DNA of 64,000 nucleotides from Pseudomonadota bacterium (lineage in GTDB: Bacteria; Pseudomonadota; Gammaproteobacteria; Burkholderiales; Rhodocyclaceae): NCBI GenBank assembly GCA_018241725.1, contig JAFEDI010000128.1:106690-170689 (forward strand), written 5' to 3'. This document shows positions 39,844-47,843 of this stretch, piece by piece. The notes beneath the pieces were generated by a model that saw nothing but the letters and a program-made list of their open reading frames with translations, was not told the DNA's origin and searched no databases. Numbering within the stretch: the first letter of the stretch is position 1; each line of letters starts with the position of its first letter. Position numbers and translations under genes: made by a program.

Positions 39844-41085
39844 ATGAACCGTGCCACGCGATTCCGTTTCACCGTCCGTGCCATCGAGCAGTTACCGCCC
39901 TGCCCTGCCGATGCGCCGGGCAAGGGTTATGAGGTCAGCGACACCGAGGTGCCCGGGCTGCGCCTGTCCGTGTCGAAGGCCTCCGGGCGCAAGACCTTCT
40001 GGTTGCGCTATGTGTTTCGCTCGCGCAAGCGGGCGATGCGCCTGGGCGAGTTCCCGGCCACGCCCCTCGCCGATGCCCGCCGTCTGGCCCTGGCGGCCCG
40101 CGGCCAGCTGGATCGGGGCGTCGATCCGCAGGAGGGCCGCGATCTGGAGCGCAGTTCGCCGACGCTGGCGAGCTTCGCGAAGGACTACCTGGACGGTTAC
40201 GCCAAGGTCCATAAGCGCAGCTGGCGGGACGACCAGAGCAAGCTCGACCTTCACATCCTGCCCTTCTTCGGTGCCGAGCGCCGCCTGTGCGACATCCAGC
40301 GCCGGGACGTCGAGCGCTTCATCGGCGCGGTGCGGAAGACCCATTCGCCGGCGACGGCGAATCGCTTCCTGTCCTTGCTGTCGGCGATGATGCGGCGCGG
40401 GGTGACGCTCGGCGTCCTGCCGGACAACCCCTGTCGCGGGATGCCGCGCTTCCGCGAGGCGTCAGACAAGAACCGCTACCTCAGCCTCGAAGAGGTCGGA
40501 CGGCTGGTGGTGGCGATGGACAAGGACCCGGCGCCGTCGGTGATGGCGGCGCTGCGCTTCATGCTCCTGACGGGCTGCCGGCGCAGCAATGCCCTCAAGG
40601 CGCGCTGGGAGCACATGGACCTGGATCGGCGCACCTGGTTCATGCCAATGACCAAGTCCGGAAAGCCTCAGTATTCGCCGCTATCTGAGGAGTGCATCGC
40701 GCTGTTGAGCCAGCTCAAAAGCCGACAGGCGAGTCCCTGGGTGTTTCCATCGCCAACGGATTCGAGCAAACCATTACGCGACCCGAGGAAAGCATTTGCG
40801 CGGGTCTTAGCCGCAGCATGCATTAAAGGACATGTTCGCCTACACGACATTCGTCATACGTATGCATCATTAGCTGTGAGCCATTCAGGACAGACACTCT
40901 TCATGGCGCAAAAACTCCTTTGTCATAGCAACCCGGCTACGACAATGGTATATAGCCACATGGCAAATTCGACGCTAGCCCGGGCCTCCCAGGCGATCTC
41001 GGATGTGATCACGCAAGCCGCACAGGCGGCCCAGCAGGATGGTGCCGTGGTCGAGACGGAGCAGGCCGCCGCCCCTGCCCGGTGA
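39844..41085 (+). CDS. Tyrosine recombinase (P4-type integrase)
   Basis: 413 residues with N-terminal DUF4102-like arm-binding domain (YEVSDTEVPGLRLSVSKASGRKTFWLRY), SAM-like core-binding domain, and catalytic residues: R246 (TGCRRSN), H334-xx-R337 (HDIRHTY), H361 and nucleophile Y370 (MVYSHM). All are intact. Ribosome-binding site GAGGAGAG precedes ATG 39844. Codon use changes from GC-rich to clearly more AT-rich from about 40660 to 40970, then returns, which suggests a mosaic origin. A terminator and element copy B follow. Confidence 0.93.
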   Translation: MNRATRFRFTVRAIEQLPPCPADAPGKGYEVSDTEVPGLRLSVSKASGRKTFWLRYVFRSRKRAMRLGEFPATPLADARRLALAARGQLDRGVDPQEGRDLERSSPTLASFAKDYLDGYAKVHKRSWRDDQSKLDLHILPFFGAERRLCDIQRRDVERFIGAVRKTHSPATANRFLSLLSAMMRRGVTLGVLPDNPCRGMPRFREASDKNRYLSLEEVGRLVVAMDKDPAPSVMAALRFMLLTGCRRSNALKARWEHMDLDRRTWFMPMTKSGKPQYSPLSEECIALLSQLKSRQASPWVFPSPTDSSKPLRDPRKAFARVLAAACIKGHVRLHDIRHTYASLAVSHSGQTLFMAQKLLCHSNPATTMVYSHMANSTLARASQAISDVITQAAQAAQQDGAVVETEQAAAPAR

Positions 41086-41090
41086 AGGAT

Positions 41091-41140
41091 CACCTGTCTG
41101 GTCGCCCGCAGAGGGCGGCCGGCAGGTGGTCTCTTTTTTT
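41091..41140 (+). terminator. Terminator after the first recombinase
   Basis: CACCTG/CAGGTG outer stem with inner GCCC/GGGC pairing, then CTCTTTTTTT. Begins 5 bases after the stop. Confidence 0.85.
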
Positions 41141-41170
41141 GGGGTCAATGTAGTAGCGGGATTGACACCA
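41141..41170 (-). repeat. Copy B of the 30-base element
   Basis: Plus-strand GGGGTCAATGTAGTA-5-ATTGACACCA, 24 of 30 identical to 26647-26676. It starts right at the end of the T-run of the recombinase terminator. Unlike copy A it has no hairpin beside it. Confidence 0.55.
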
Positions 41171-41200
41171 AGCCTCGTGCCGATCCCGTCCTGGCCATGG

Positions 41201-41752
41201 TCACTGCTTCTTTGGCTTTATCGCGGCCACGAAGACGCTGTAATGCTGGATGGACTCGCTGCGGACGATGTAGGGCGTAGCCGCCTTGCCCCTCATGACT
41301 TTTCTGACTTGGGAACGTGCCGTGGTCATCCCGATCCTGGAGGTGGAGTGACCGTGCGTGAACAGCACATACTGCTTGCCCTCCTCCCGGGCCCGCTTCA
41401 AGGCTTCGATCGTCCTTCTTTCGACGTCCTCCATGTTCATCCAGTAGGCGCCCAGTGTTTCCTCCTCGCGGAAATGGAAATCCACCTCCATGACGTTCGG
41501 GAGATCCCTGTATAAAACCCAGTTACCCGCCTCGCGCTTAAACATGCGTCCCATCGTGCCTCCGAAGGTATCAGTCCAGATGCTCTTATCGGTCGGATAA
41601 CCCACGGGGTTAAGCAGCTTGCCTTGCAGGTAGCCATATCGGCAGTCGGTTGCCAGATGCACTCCGCTTTCCGGCGCAGTAACAGAGCCCTGACGACAGG
41701 CTCCAACTTCGCCGTTGGGGTGTATAGACAACAAAGTTGGAGCTTCGTCCAA
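41201..41752 (-). CDS. Smr-like protein of unknown function
   Basis: 183 residues from TTG 41752, chosen because GGGGAGG lies 8 bases upstream; a GTG at 41761 overlaps that site. The C-terminal half (EALKRAREEGKQYVLFTHGH, then TTARSQVRKVMR) has the alpha/beta spacing and HGxxTS loop of an Smr-type nuclease domain; the first 80 residues are unrecognised. The first 17 codons lie on the repeated element 41701-41742, so an internal start (for example MGRMFKREAG) is possible. The convergent recombinase and a divergent helical gene flank it. Confidence 0.55.
   Translation of the reverse strand: MDEAPTLLSIHPNGEVGACRQGSVTAPESGVHLATDCRYGYLQGKLLNPVGYPTDKSIWTDTFGGTMGRMFKREAGNWVLYRDLPNVMEVDFHFREEETLGAYWMNMEDVERRTIEALKRAREEGKQYVLFTHGHSTSRIGMTTARSQVRKVMRGKAATPYIVRSESIQHYSVFVAAIKPKKQ
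41701..41742 (-). repeat. Inverted-repeat element, copy 1 (before the Smr-like gene)
   Basis: CTCCAACTT...AAGTTGGAG bracket GTTGGGGTGTATAGA. The copy at 47800-47843 has CTCCAAGTT...AAGTTGGAG around GTTGGGGTATATATAGA. Both sit at the 5' end of a minus-strand gene and 30-80 bases after a conserved hairpin, so an operator-promoter role is likely. Confidence 0.7.
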
Positions 41753-41772
41753 TACGTTCACCTCCCCTGCAA

Positions 41773-41805
41773 GCCCGGAGCCGGATCAAGGGACCGGCTC
41801 CGGGC
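41773..41805 (-). repeat. Hairpin, copy 2 of a three-member family
   Basis: GCCCGGAGCCGG / CCGGCTCCGGGC, perfect 12-bp stem with loop ATCAAGGGA on the plus strand. Relative of 26715-26747 and 47926-47956. Confidence 0.65.
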
Positions 41806-41889
41806 GGTACGTTCTCTCGGCGTAGTCGCAGCGCAGGCTTTTAAAAAGTGCAAAACTTGCCCCTGGCTCCACAACGCGAATCCATCGAT

Positions 41890-42876
41890 ATGCCTGAAAC
41901 AACACCGGAAACTAGAGAACTCGATGTGTGGCTGCAGGCCTTTCAGCAGCATCGAGGCTCGGTCGAAACGGCGATCTCCGAGAAACGGCCTTTGAAGGAG
42001 CGCGAAGAGATACTCATTAGCGCGCTGAACGCGATGCCGGAAGTATTCACTGATGACATAGAGGATCTTGAGAAGCTTGCTGTTGCCCTCAACGATAAGC
42101 TGGAGGAAATGTCGGCTGTCGTGCTCGGTCATGCCAAAGGTGATCTGTCCCAAATACGACTACCACCACAGCTTGCGATTCCCGACGATCTGAAGCTTCT
42201 CATGCGGCCAACTTGCAGAGATGAACGTCGTTGGCTCTTTACGGGCAGGATGCTGGAAATCCTCGACCAGTACCGAGAGCGTGGGCGATACCTTGTTCTC
42301 AAGGAACGCGACCGCCTCCTCGGCAAGCTCCAATCCGGCGTCACGAAAGTGGTTTCGGCGGTAGAGGAGCTGAACAACCACCTCCTAGTGGAGCAGGCAT
42401 TTGATCTGGAGCAGCGGGCCCAGATTACCCACAGCCTGGAGAGCATTAACCGGCTTTCTATGCTCTATCAAGAAACGCTCCAGTCCAGCGGCGCGGATGG
42501 GGTCGAGGCTGTTCTAGAGGACAACGACTACCCAATGAAAGCGCAGTTTCTCCTCGCCTGCGCAAAGTTGGTCTTCCAGCTGTATGGCCATGTATCGAGA
42601 GAGCATCTTGAGGACTTGCTGAAACTGAAATCCCTCTATGTATTTCGAGTACCCGGCAGCAACCCCGAGAAGGCCCAGAATGCGGACAGCTCGCGGAAGT
42701 ATTTGGACCGGATCATATCCCGGGCCTTGCTTCAGGTCTTGGGACGTGCCCGTCGAGAGGCCTGGCCGGTACGGCCGATATTAGAGCTGTACCAATACGA
42801 TGCTCGCCTCGGCCGGGCTCAGCCACGTAAACAACGCGAACGCTCAAGTGGGGAGTTGGACGTTCCGGCACCTTGA
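41890..42876 (+). CDS. Large helical protein of unknown function
   Basis: 328 residues from ATG 41890 (MPETTPETRELDVWLQAF). Predicted nearly all-helical with coiled-coil stretches (EDLEKLAVALNDKLEEM, VVSAVEELNNHLLVEQAF). No catalytic motif or known family found. It lies between the Smr-like gene and the second recombinase and shares no close codon bias with the core genome. Could be an accessory protein of the polymerase-bearing element. Confidence 0.6.
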   Translation: MPETTPETRELDVWLQAFQQHRGSVETAISEKRPLKEREEILISALNAMPEVFTDDIEDLEKLAVALNDKLEEMSAVVLGHAKGDLSQIRLPPQLAIPDDLKLLMRPTCRDERRWLFTGRMLEILDQYRERGRYLVLKERDRLLGKLQSGVTKVVSAVEELNNHLLVEQAFDLEQRAQITHSLESINRLSMLYQETLQSSGADGVEAVLEDNDYPMKAQFLLACAKLVFQLYGHVSREHLEDLLKLKSLYVFRVPGSNPEKAQNADSSRKYLDRIISRALLQVLGRARREAWPVRPILELYQYDARLGRAQPRKQRERSSGELDVPAP

Positions 42877-42909
42877 TCTCCCAAGGCTTAGTTCGTTTTC
42901 AATCATGAA

Positions 42910-42968
42910 TCGGACACTTCACGGGCAATCGGACACCAAACGCCTGTGGATTGCCCCTCTTGGTGTCC
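42910..42968. repeat. Interleaved inverted repeats upstream of the second recombinase
   Basis: GGGCAATC (42923-42930), GGACACCAA (42931-42939), then GATTGCCC (42949-42956) and TTGGTGTCC (42960-42968): two inverted repeats in a-b-a'-b' order. ATCGGACAC also occurs twice as a direct repeat 19 bases apart. Candidates are a recombinase/excisionase arm site, a remnant of an insertion-sequence end, or a pseudoknot-forming RNA. Confidence 0.5.
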
Positions 42969-43042
42969 AGCCTCGAAAAAACGCCCCTGAGAATCCTCTC
43001 ACTGGCTGACGACATCTCGTCAGCGCTCTTTGGGGGGAATCC

Positions 43043-44314
43043 ATGGAAACACTTCGCACCGACCACCGGATCTCACATTTGCGGCTTTTGCCCCGCCCTC
43101 GTGAGCTCCGCGATGACGGGCGCTTGAACGATCGCGATGATCGCCAGAAAGCATTCAAGCCGAAGCGGCGGAGGCCACGGGAAGTATCGGTCCCCGGCGT
43201 CCCTGGGCTCCGAAAGGTCGAATCCCTCAAGAACCCCGCCGTCTGGACGTGGATTCACCGTTATCACGACCGTGCGGCAAACACTCACCCGGCGATCACC
43301 TACGGCACCTCGGTCGAGATCTCCTTTTCGGAAGCCGTCGCACGCGCCCATCGAGAGCGTGCAATGCTGGCCCGCGGGCTGAACCCCAAAGGTGCCACGC
43401 TGACGTTGGATTGCTTTGTCGAGACGGTCGTCACGCCTTGGGCTCGGGGAAATCTCCGCTCCTGGAAAGACCTGGAGTCTCGGTACCGACTGTACTTCAC
43501 TGAGTCGCTCGGTGCCATGCAGGTCAACGAAATCTCCGCGGCCGATGTGGAGCGCGTTCTGATCGAACTGCGTAAGCCCGGCAAATCCCAGCGCCGCAAG
43601 CGCCTGAAAGCGGCCACGGTGAACCGCGCCGCAATGGCTCTACGGACGATTTTCAGGTTGGCCAAACTACAGGGTCTGATCGACAACAATCCTCTGGACG
43701 GCTGGCACCAGTTGCGCGAGAGCCCGCCTCCGCCCCTGGCGTTGACACTGGATGAGGTCCGCAGGCTTCTCGAACGCCTGCAATCCGAGCCCGAACGCTT
43801 TCGCTTGCTCGTTGAACTACTTTTGGAGACTGCAATGCGAATCAACGAAGCCCTGCAGGCTCGATTTCAGGACGTGGATGCTGAACGTCGTGTGCTGCAC
43901 CTCGCCCTGCCCAAGTCGGGCGAGCCCGAGGAGGTGCCGCTCAGCGCCCGTGCGCTGAAGATCATCCAGCGCTTGCGGGACCTGAGCCCTAACGACTGGC
44001 TTTTTCCTGCTGCGCGTGGCGACGGTCATATGTACGCCCCACGCAAGGCATTGAAATGTGTGTTCGAAAGCCTTGCGGTGCATCCCTCCGCATGTTGGCA
44101 CACGCTCCGAAAAAGCGTAGCCACCATCGCCGCAGAAAATGGCGTAAGCATATATGCCATTAGCAAACTTTTACGTCACCGCAGCATCAGGGTAACCGAA
44201 CGTCATTACCTGGCATCGACAACGGATCAAGTTCGACACGTGGTTTCGGTTGTCAGTGAGGTGATGCGAAACGCAGGGGATGCATCCGATCACGTAGCTG
44301 TGCGCCGCTCCTAA
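43043..44314 (+). CDS. Tyrosine recombinase, second
   Basis: 423 residues. Catalytic residues in place: R266 (TAMRINEA), H353-T-L-R356 (CWHTLRKS), H379 (LLRHRSI) and nucleophile Y389 (TERHYLA). The N-terminus is different from the first recombinase: a basic linker then FVETVVTPWARGNLRSWKDLESRY as core-binding domain, and no DUF4102 arm. It lies only 2 kb from the first, and next to the family-B polymerase, so it is the best candidate integrase of the polymerase element. GGGGGGAAT precedes ATG 43043. Confidence 0.92.
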   Translation: METLRTDHRISHLRLLPRPRELRDDGRLNDRDDRQKAFKPKRRRPREVSVPGVPGLRKVESLKNPAVWTWIHRYHDRAANTHPAITYGTSVEISFSEAVARAHRERAMLARGLNPKGATLTLDCFVETVVTPWARGNLRSWKDLESRYRLYFTESLGAMQVNEISAADVERVLIELRKPGKSQRRKRLKAATVNRAAMALRTIFRLAKLQGLIDNNPLDGWHQLRESPPPPLALTLDEVRRLLERLQSEPERFRLLVELLLETAMRINEALQARFQDVDAERRVLHLALPKSGEPEEVPLSARALKIIQRLRDLSPNDWLFPAARGDGHMYAPRKALKCVFESLAVHPSACWHTLRKSVATIAAENGVSIYAISKLLRHRSIRVTERHYLASTTDQVRHVVSVVSEVMRNAGDASDHVAVRRS

Positions 44315-44572
44315 CGTTAGGCAGCAGGCGCAACCGGGCGGCAGAGAATTTCGGCCTCCGTGTTTCAACAACTCACAGAGGAGCTCGACGGCAAATACAA
44401 ATTAGATGACAAAAACCTAATGGGAAGCCCCCTTAGAAGATGTGACGGCAACGCTGTCGATGCTGGCAGGCATCGACGACGCTGCCGTCACGGATGGATC
44501 TTTCAACCACCCTGGCACAGCCCTTCACTCTCACATTCCGGGCTGTGCCCCTTGATTATAGGAGCAACCACC
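44315..44572. other. Intergenic region with a long hairpin
   Basis: 258 bases between the recombinase and the 79-residue gene. Holds a nearly continuous 50-base hairpin at 44442-44491 (GTGACGGCA/TGCCGTCAC and GTCGATGC/GCATCGAC). The same stretch is an open frame from GTG 44442 to a TGA at 44556 that could encode a 37-residue peptide (start VTATLSMLAGIDDAAV); neither reading is proven. Confidence 0.4.
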
Positions 44573-44812
44573 ATGGCTAAACTGCTGGTTCTGCCGAACA
44601 AAAACCTCATCGACCCGACGATGATCCACGGGGTCATTCGCTTCCCGAACAAGGGCATTGCCCTGCGCAACGAATACAACAAGATCTGCGATTTCCTGAA
44701 GTACCCCGACGAGCGCGAGCAGCGCATCATCATTGAAGTGCTGCACCGGATCCTGAACACCCGGGACTGGGAGCAACCGGACTGGGACGCCGAATTCGCC
44801 ACGGCCCCGTAA
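44573..44812 (+). CDS. 79-residue protein, unknown
   Basis: 79 residues from ATG 44573 after TAGGAGCAACCACC. Mixed helix/strand, with LRNEYNKICDFLKYPDEREQ and a Trp-rich end (WEQPDWDAEF). Not recognised. Convergent with the polymerase gene; the terminator between them may serve both. Confidence 0.65.
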   Translation: MAKLLVLPNKNLIDPTMIHGVIRFPNKGIALRNEYNKICDFLKYPDEREQRIIIEVLHRILNTRDWEQPDWDAEFATAP

Positions 44813-44854
44813 GCTTCATGTGACCGGCTGCCAACGGTCTCGCCTCCCGACAAT

Positions 44855-44891
44855 CCAATGCCGCAGCAGGTTCGCCCTGCCGCGGCATTGG
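44855..44891. terminator. Hairpin between the 79-residue gene and polB
   Basis: CCAATGCCGC-A-GCAGG / CCTGC-C-GCGGCATTGG, 15 pairs with one mismatch, loop TTCGC, then CCTTTCTGC on the plus strand. Confidence 0.75.
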
Positions 44892-44910
44892 CCTTTCTGC
44901 AGGGTCGCAA

Positions 44911-47760
44911 TCAAACACTGTCGCTATCGGCCAGAAGGGGGCCCAGATCGGCATCCGCAAAACGCTCCTGAAGCTGCCGCCACAGACGCATGGCCACCTC
45001 GGTCCGCGGTACCACGTGCAGCGCCAGGCGCTGTGACCTCGCGCTCATGACCTCCTTGGCGGTTGTCGGGTAACCGATCGTGGTGAGCCACGCAGCCAGT
45101 TCCTTGTACGGCATGGGCCGCTCCATGGCCCACTCTTCATCATGGGTATATGCTCGTAAGAAGGCCCTGCGCAGTAAATCGCTCTCGTCCTTGCCGGCCC
45201 GCATATTGAGGGTCACCGCCCCCTTCGCACGCAGCCTGGCCCGGTTCGCATTGACAGCCAGACTGACACTGAGGTCCTGCCAATCCTCAAGGGTCTTCAA
45301 AGTGTGAGTGCGTCGCCATTGATCCAGCTTGGCCCGTGCGGCATCAAAGTCGGCAACGGTCTGCCACGGCCGGGTGTTGAGGCTGATGTGCGCCCGGGGG
45401 CGGCCGGCAACATCCACAGTCCGCATTTCCGGCGCCATCGGCTCCCGCTTCAGATCCGGCTCCAGAGACAGCATGATGCGTCGCGCGTATTTGTGCAGAT
45501 CGACGCCGTTCTCCCATTGATCGCGAATGGAAGGAAACTGGCGCAGGAGGATCTTCTTGCCGGGTCGTCGATCCAGATACAGGTTGAGCATCTTCTCGTT
45601 CTGCAGTCGCTTGTAGGCTTCCGCCGGGAGACTGGGCTTCGCCTCGACGATGGGTTGCACCCCCGCCTTGGCCAGCACGATCTTGTCCTTCCTGGTTTTC
45701 TTTCCATTCGCCGTGTCGCGTCGGATCTCGCTGTCCGTGAATGCCCTGCCGGTCAGTTGGCCACGGGTTTTCATGCAGACGATCTGGGCGACCTCATGCT
45801 TCACTTCCAGCATTCTGGAGCCCGGCACGATCTCTTCGCATAGGGTCTGGAAGCGTTTGCACAAATCCCCATTCAGGCAGGCGAACACTTCATCTTCCGT
45901 GGCGTCAGTGAGGAAGCCGTCAGTGGTGCAGCTGACAACCGTGCGGTCTCGGGGGAGTTTGTTGAGGATCTCGGCGAGGATCGCACGAATGAAACCGGTT
46001 ACGTGGGCGCCGATCGCGGGATTGGTGATCGGCGAGGGTTTCAGGCGCGTGCTGCTGACTTTCCGGGTGTCGAACACCGTTTTAGGGCGGATTGCCTGGC
46101 AAACCTTTCCATAGACACTGTTGGCATAGAGCTTGGCGGCCTGTTCTTCCAGGGAATCGACAGGCGGCAAACCCTTCGATGCACGGTCAGTGTTTTCCAG
46201 ATCGAGCTTGTCCTTGAACTTCTTGCGGAGCGCCCGGGCCGCTTTGATGAACGGGCCGAACAGACGGATCTTCGGCACGCCATCGGCGCCGACCTCACCA
46301 CCCGCGACTTTCCAACCATAGATGATCCCCCACTTGATGTTGATCTGGCAGCCGAGATCGTGTGCGGCGCGAATCTCCGGCGCGGTGGCATAGCAGCGTC
46401 CCTTCAAGGGGAAGATCAAGCCCTTTCCGCCCCGGGAGATCGCGAACACGGGGAACCGGGTGTCTGGCGCATGCTCGAAGTCGATGAGTGCATAGCCCGC
46501 GACATGGCCCAGGTAGTCTTCGACGCGGGTGGTGGCGCGCGGGTGGTCGAAGTCGATCAGCGGCAGATCCATGAGGCCGGTGGAGTACGCGCCCGCCAGG
46601 TCATAGTCGGTCCAGTGTCCGACCGCCGTCGGGCCGATCCACATAGCCTCGTTTCGGCCACCGGCATAGGTTTCGGTCGTGAGCGCATCGTGGATCAGGC
46701 GCATCGGCGTCGGCTCTTCGTCCTTGTAGGTGCGCCGTCGTTTGGACCCTGCGTGGTAGGCCTCCTTGACGGTTTTCTGCAAACCGAAGGCTTCCAGGCG
46801 GTCGACACCCGCCTCTTTGAGGGTGTTCAGATACCACCGTAGGGCAAGGCCGCTGGCCGTGGCAGGGAGCGTCCGGATATTGAGCTCCTCGCGGGCGAAG
46901 TTCGCCAGACGCATGGCGTAGATGACAGCGATCTCCGCATCGCGCATGGCGTAGGCGCGAAAGCCTTCGGGGTCCGCTTTCAAGTACTCGTCCATCCGCT
47001 CGATCGAGTACGGCTTAGGGATCTCCAGCTTGGGCAGCTGGATCAGATCTCCAATATCCCGCAACGCCTTGCCCGGCGGGACATGCGCCGCCACGTCGAT
47101 GAAGTGCAGTCCAATCATGATCGGCGTGATGCCGTCGCCGGTCATCAGCGCACGGTCGTACTCCAGTTGGGCCTGCCCCTTGACCGTCGCCACCTTGCCG
47201 GAAACGCCATCGACCTGCTGTTTGAGCACCCCAAAATCTCGCAGGGCCCCCAAATCAAATCTCAGGGCGAAGCCAACGACATAGATCAGCTGGGGTTCGG
47301 CTTCGATCAGGCGCAGAGTCAGTGCCTGATCCACCAATTGGCGTAGCGCGCCGAGCAATTCCGGCCGGTCCGCCCGGTTGGGTCCGGATGCGAGGATGAG
47401 GCGGCTCAATCCCGCGATCTGTGCCTGCTTCTTCTTGTCCTTGCTCAGGGCGGGTTGGGGCGGTACGTAGAGCTGAATGGACAGGATGCGGTTCTGACGG
47501 CGCTCCTCGTCATACACCCATTCCGCATCGAAGCCGACCCACAGGCTCTCGCCCTGCGCACGAGCCAGTTGGGTGGGGTCGGTCTCCAATTCAGCCAGCA
47601 GAGCCTCAATCTCGTCCTCCAGATCGTCAAAGAACTGATCTGACGCGTTGTCTCCATCGACGTTTTCGCTCTCAAGCATGTCGGCGAGTTCAAGTTCATC
47701 GGCCTCGCTGGCTTCGGTGAAGAGAGGATCTGGAAGGACTGACGTGTTCGTGGCTGACAT
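44911..47760 (-). CDS. Family-B DNA polymerase of a mobile element
   Basis: 949 residues from ATG 47760 (MSATNTSVLPD), which has AAGGA upstream; an upstream frame to 47859 runs over a repeated element. Exonuclease: ExoI D78-A-E80 (GFDAEW), ExoII D169 (ALRFDLG), ExoIII Y270..D274. Polymerase: motif A D387 (DLAGAYS), motif B K543..NSVYG (547-551), motif C D614 (CTTDGFL). All catalytic acids appear intact. About 155 residues lie between A and B, room for a TPR1-like insertion of protein-primed or primer-independent enzymes, but this is not diagnostic. Acidic N-terminus, basic linker after motif C, and a C-terminal 180-residue extension that has a second, broken homologue at 61.9 kb. Not a host replicase; likely replicates an integrative element. 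Confidence 0.85.
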   Translation of the reverse strand: MSATNTSVLPDPLFTEASEADELELADMLESENVDGDNASDQFFDDLEDEIEALLAELETDPTQLARAQGESLWVGFDAEWVYDEERRQNRILSIQLYVPPQPALSKDKKKQAQIAGLSRLILASGPNRADRPELLGALRQLVDQALTLRLIEAEPQLIYVVGFALRFDLGALRDFGVLKQQVDGVSGKVATVKGQAQLEYDRALMTGDGITPIMIGLHFIDVAAHVPPGKALRDIGDLIQLPKLEIPKPYSIERMDEYLKADPEGFRAYAMRDAEIAVIYAMRLANFAREELNIRTLPATASGLALRWYLNTLKEAGVDRLEAFGLQKTVKEAYHAGSKRRRTYKDEEPTPMRLIHDALTTETYAGGRNEAMWIGPTAVGHWTDYDLAGAYSTGLMDLPLIDFDHPRATTRVEDYLGHVAGYALIDFEHAPDTRFPVFAISRGGKGLIFPLKGRCYATAPEIRAAHDLGCQINIKWGIIYGWKVAGGEVGADGVPKIRLFGPFIKAARALRKKFKDKLDLENTDRASKGLPPVDSLEEQAAKLYANSVYGKVCQAIRPKTVFDTRKVSSTRLKPSPITNPAIGAHVTGFIRAILAEILNKLPRDRTVVSCTTDGFLTDATEDEVFACLNGDLCKRFQTLCEEIVPGSRMLEVKHEVAQIVCMKTRGQLTGRAFTDSEIRRDTANGKKTRKDKIVLAKAGVQPIVEAKPSLPAEAYKRLQNEKMLNLYLDRRPGKKILLRQFPSIRDQWENGVDLHKYARRIMLSLEPDLKREPMAPEMRTVDVAGRPRAHISLNTRPWQTVADFDAARAKLDQWRRTHTLKTLEDWQDLSVSLAVNANRARLRAKGAVTLNMRAGKDESDLLRRAFLRAYTHDEEWAMERPMPYKELAAWLTTIGYPTTAKEVMSARSQRLALHVVPRTEVAMRLWRQLQERFADADLGPLLADSDSV

Positions 47761-47799
47761 GGCCGGATATCCTTTTTTGATGTCCGCAATAGGTGGGAT

Positions 47800-47843
47800 C
47801 TCCAAGTTATCGGTTGGGGTATATATAGAAGCTGAAGTTGGAG
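47800..47843 (-). repeat. Inverted-repeat element, copy 2 (before polB)
   Basis: CTCCAAGTT...GTTGGGGTATATATAGA...AAGTTGGAG. Ends 40 bases before the polB start on the minus strand and is the counterpart of 41701-41742. TATATATA could be part of the promoter. Confidence 0.7.

Noticed and set aside
44310-44340. GTTAGGC after the second recombinase as an integron attC core
   Set aside because: No paired inverse core or imperfect hairpin of attC type, and the recombinase lacks the integron-specific insertion as far as can be seen.
44911-47760. Firm assignment of the polymerase as primer-independent PolB (pipolin)
   Set aside because: Motif spacing permits it, but spacing alone does not separate piPolB, protein-primed and other B-family enzymes; a tree is required.
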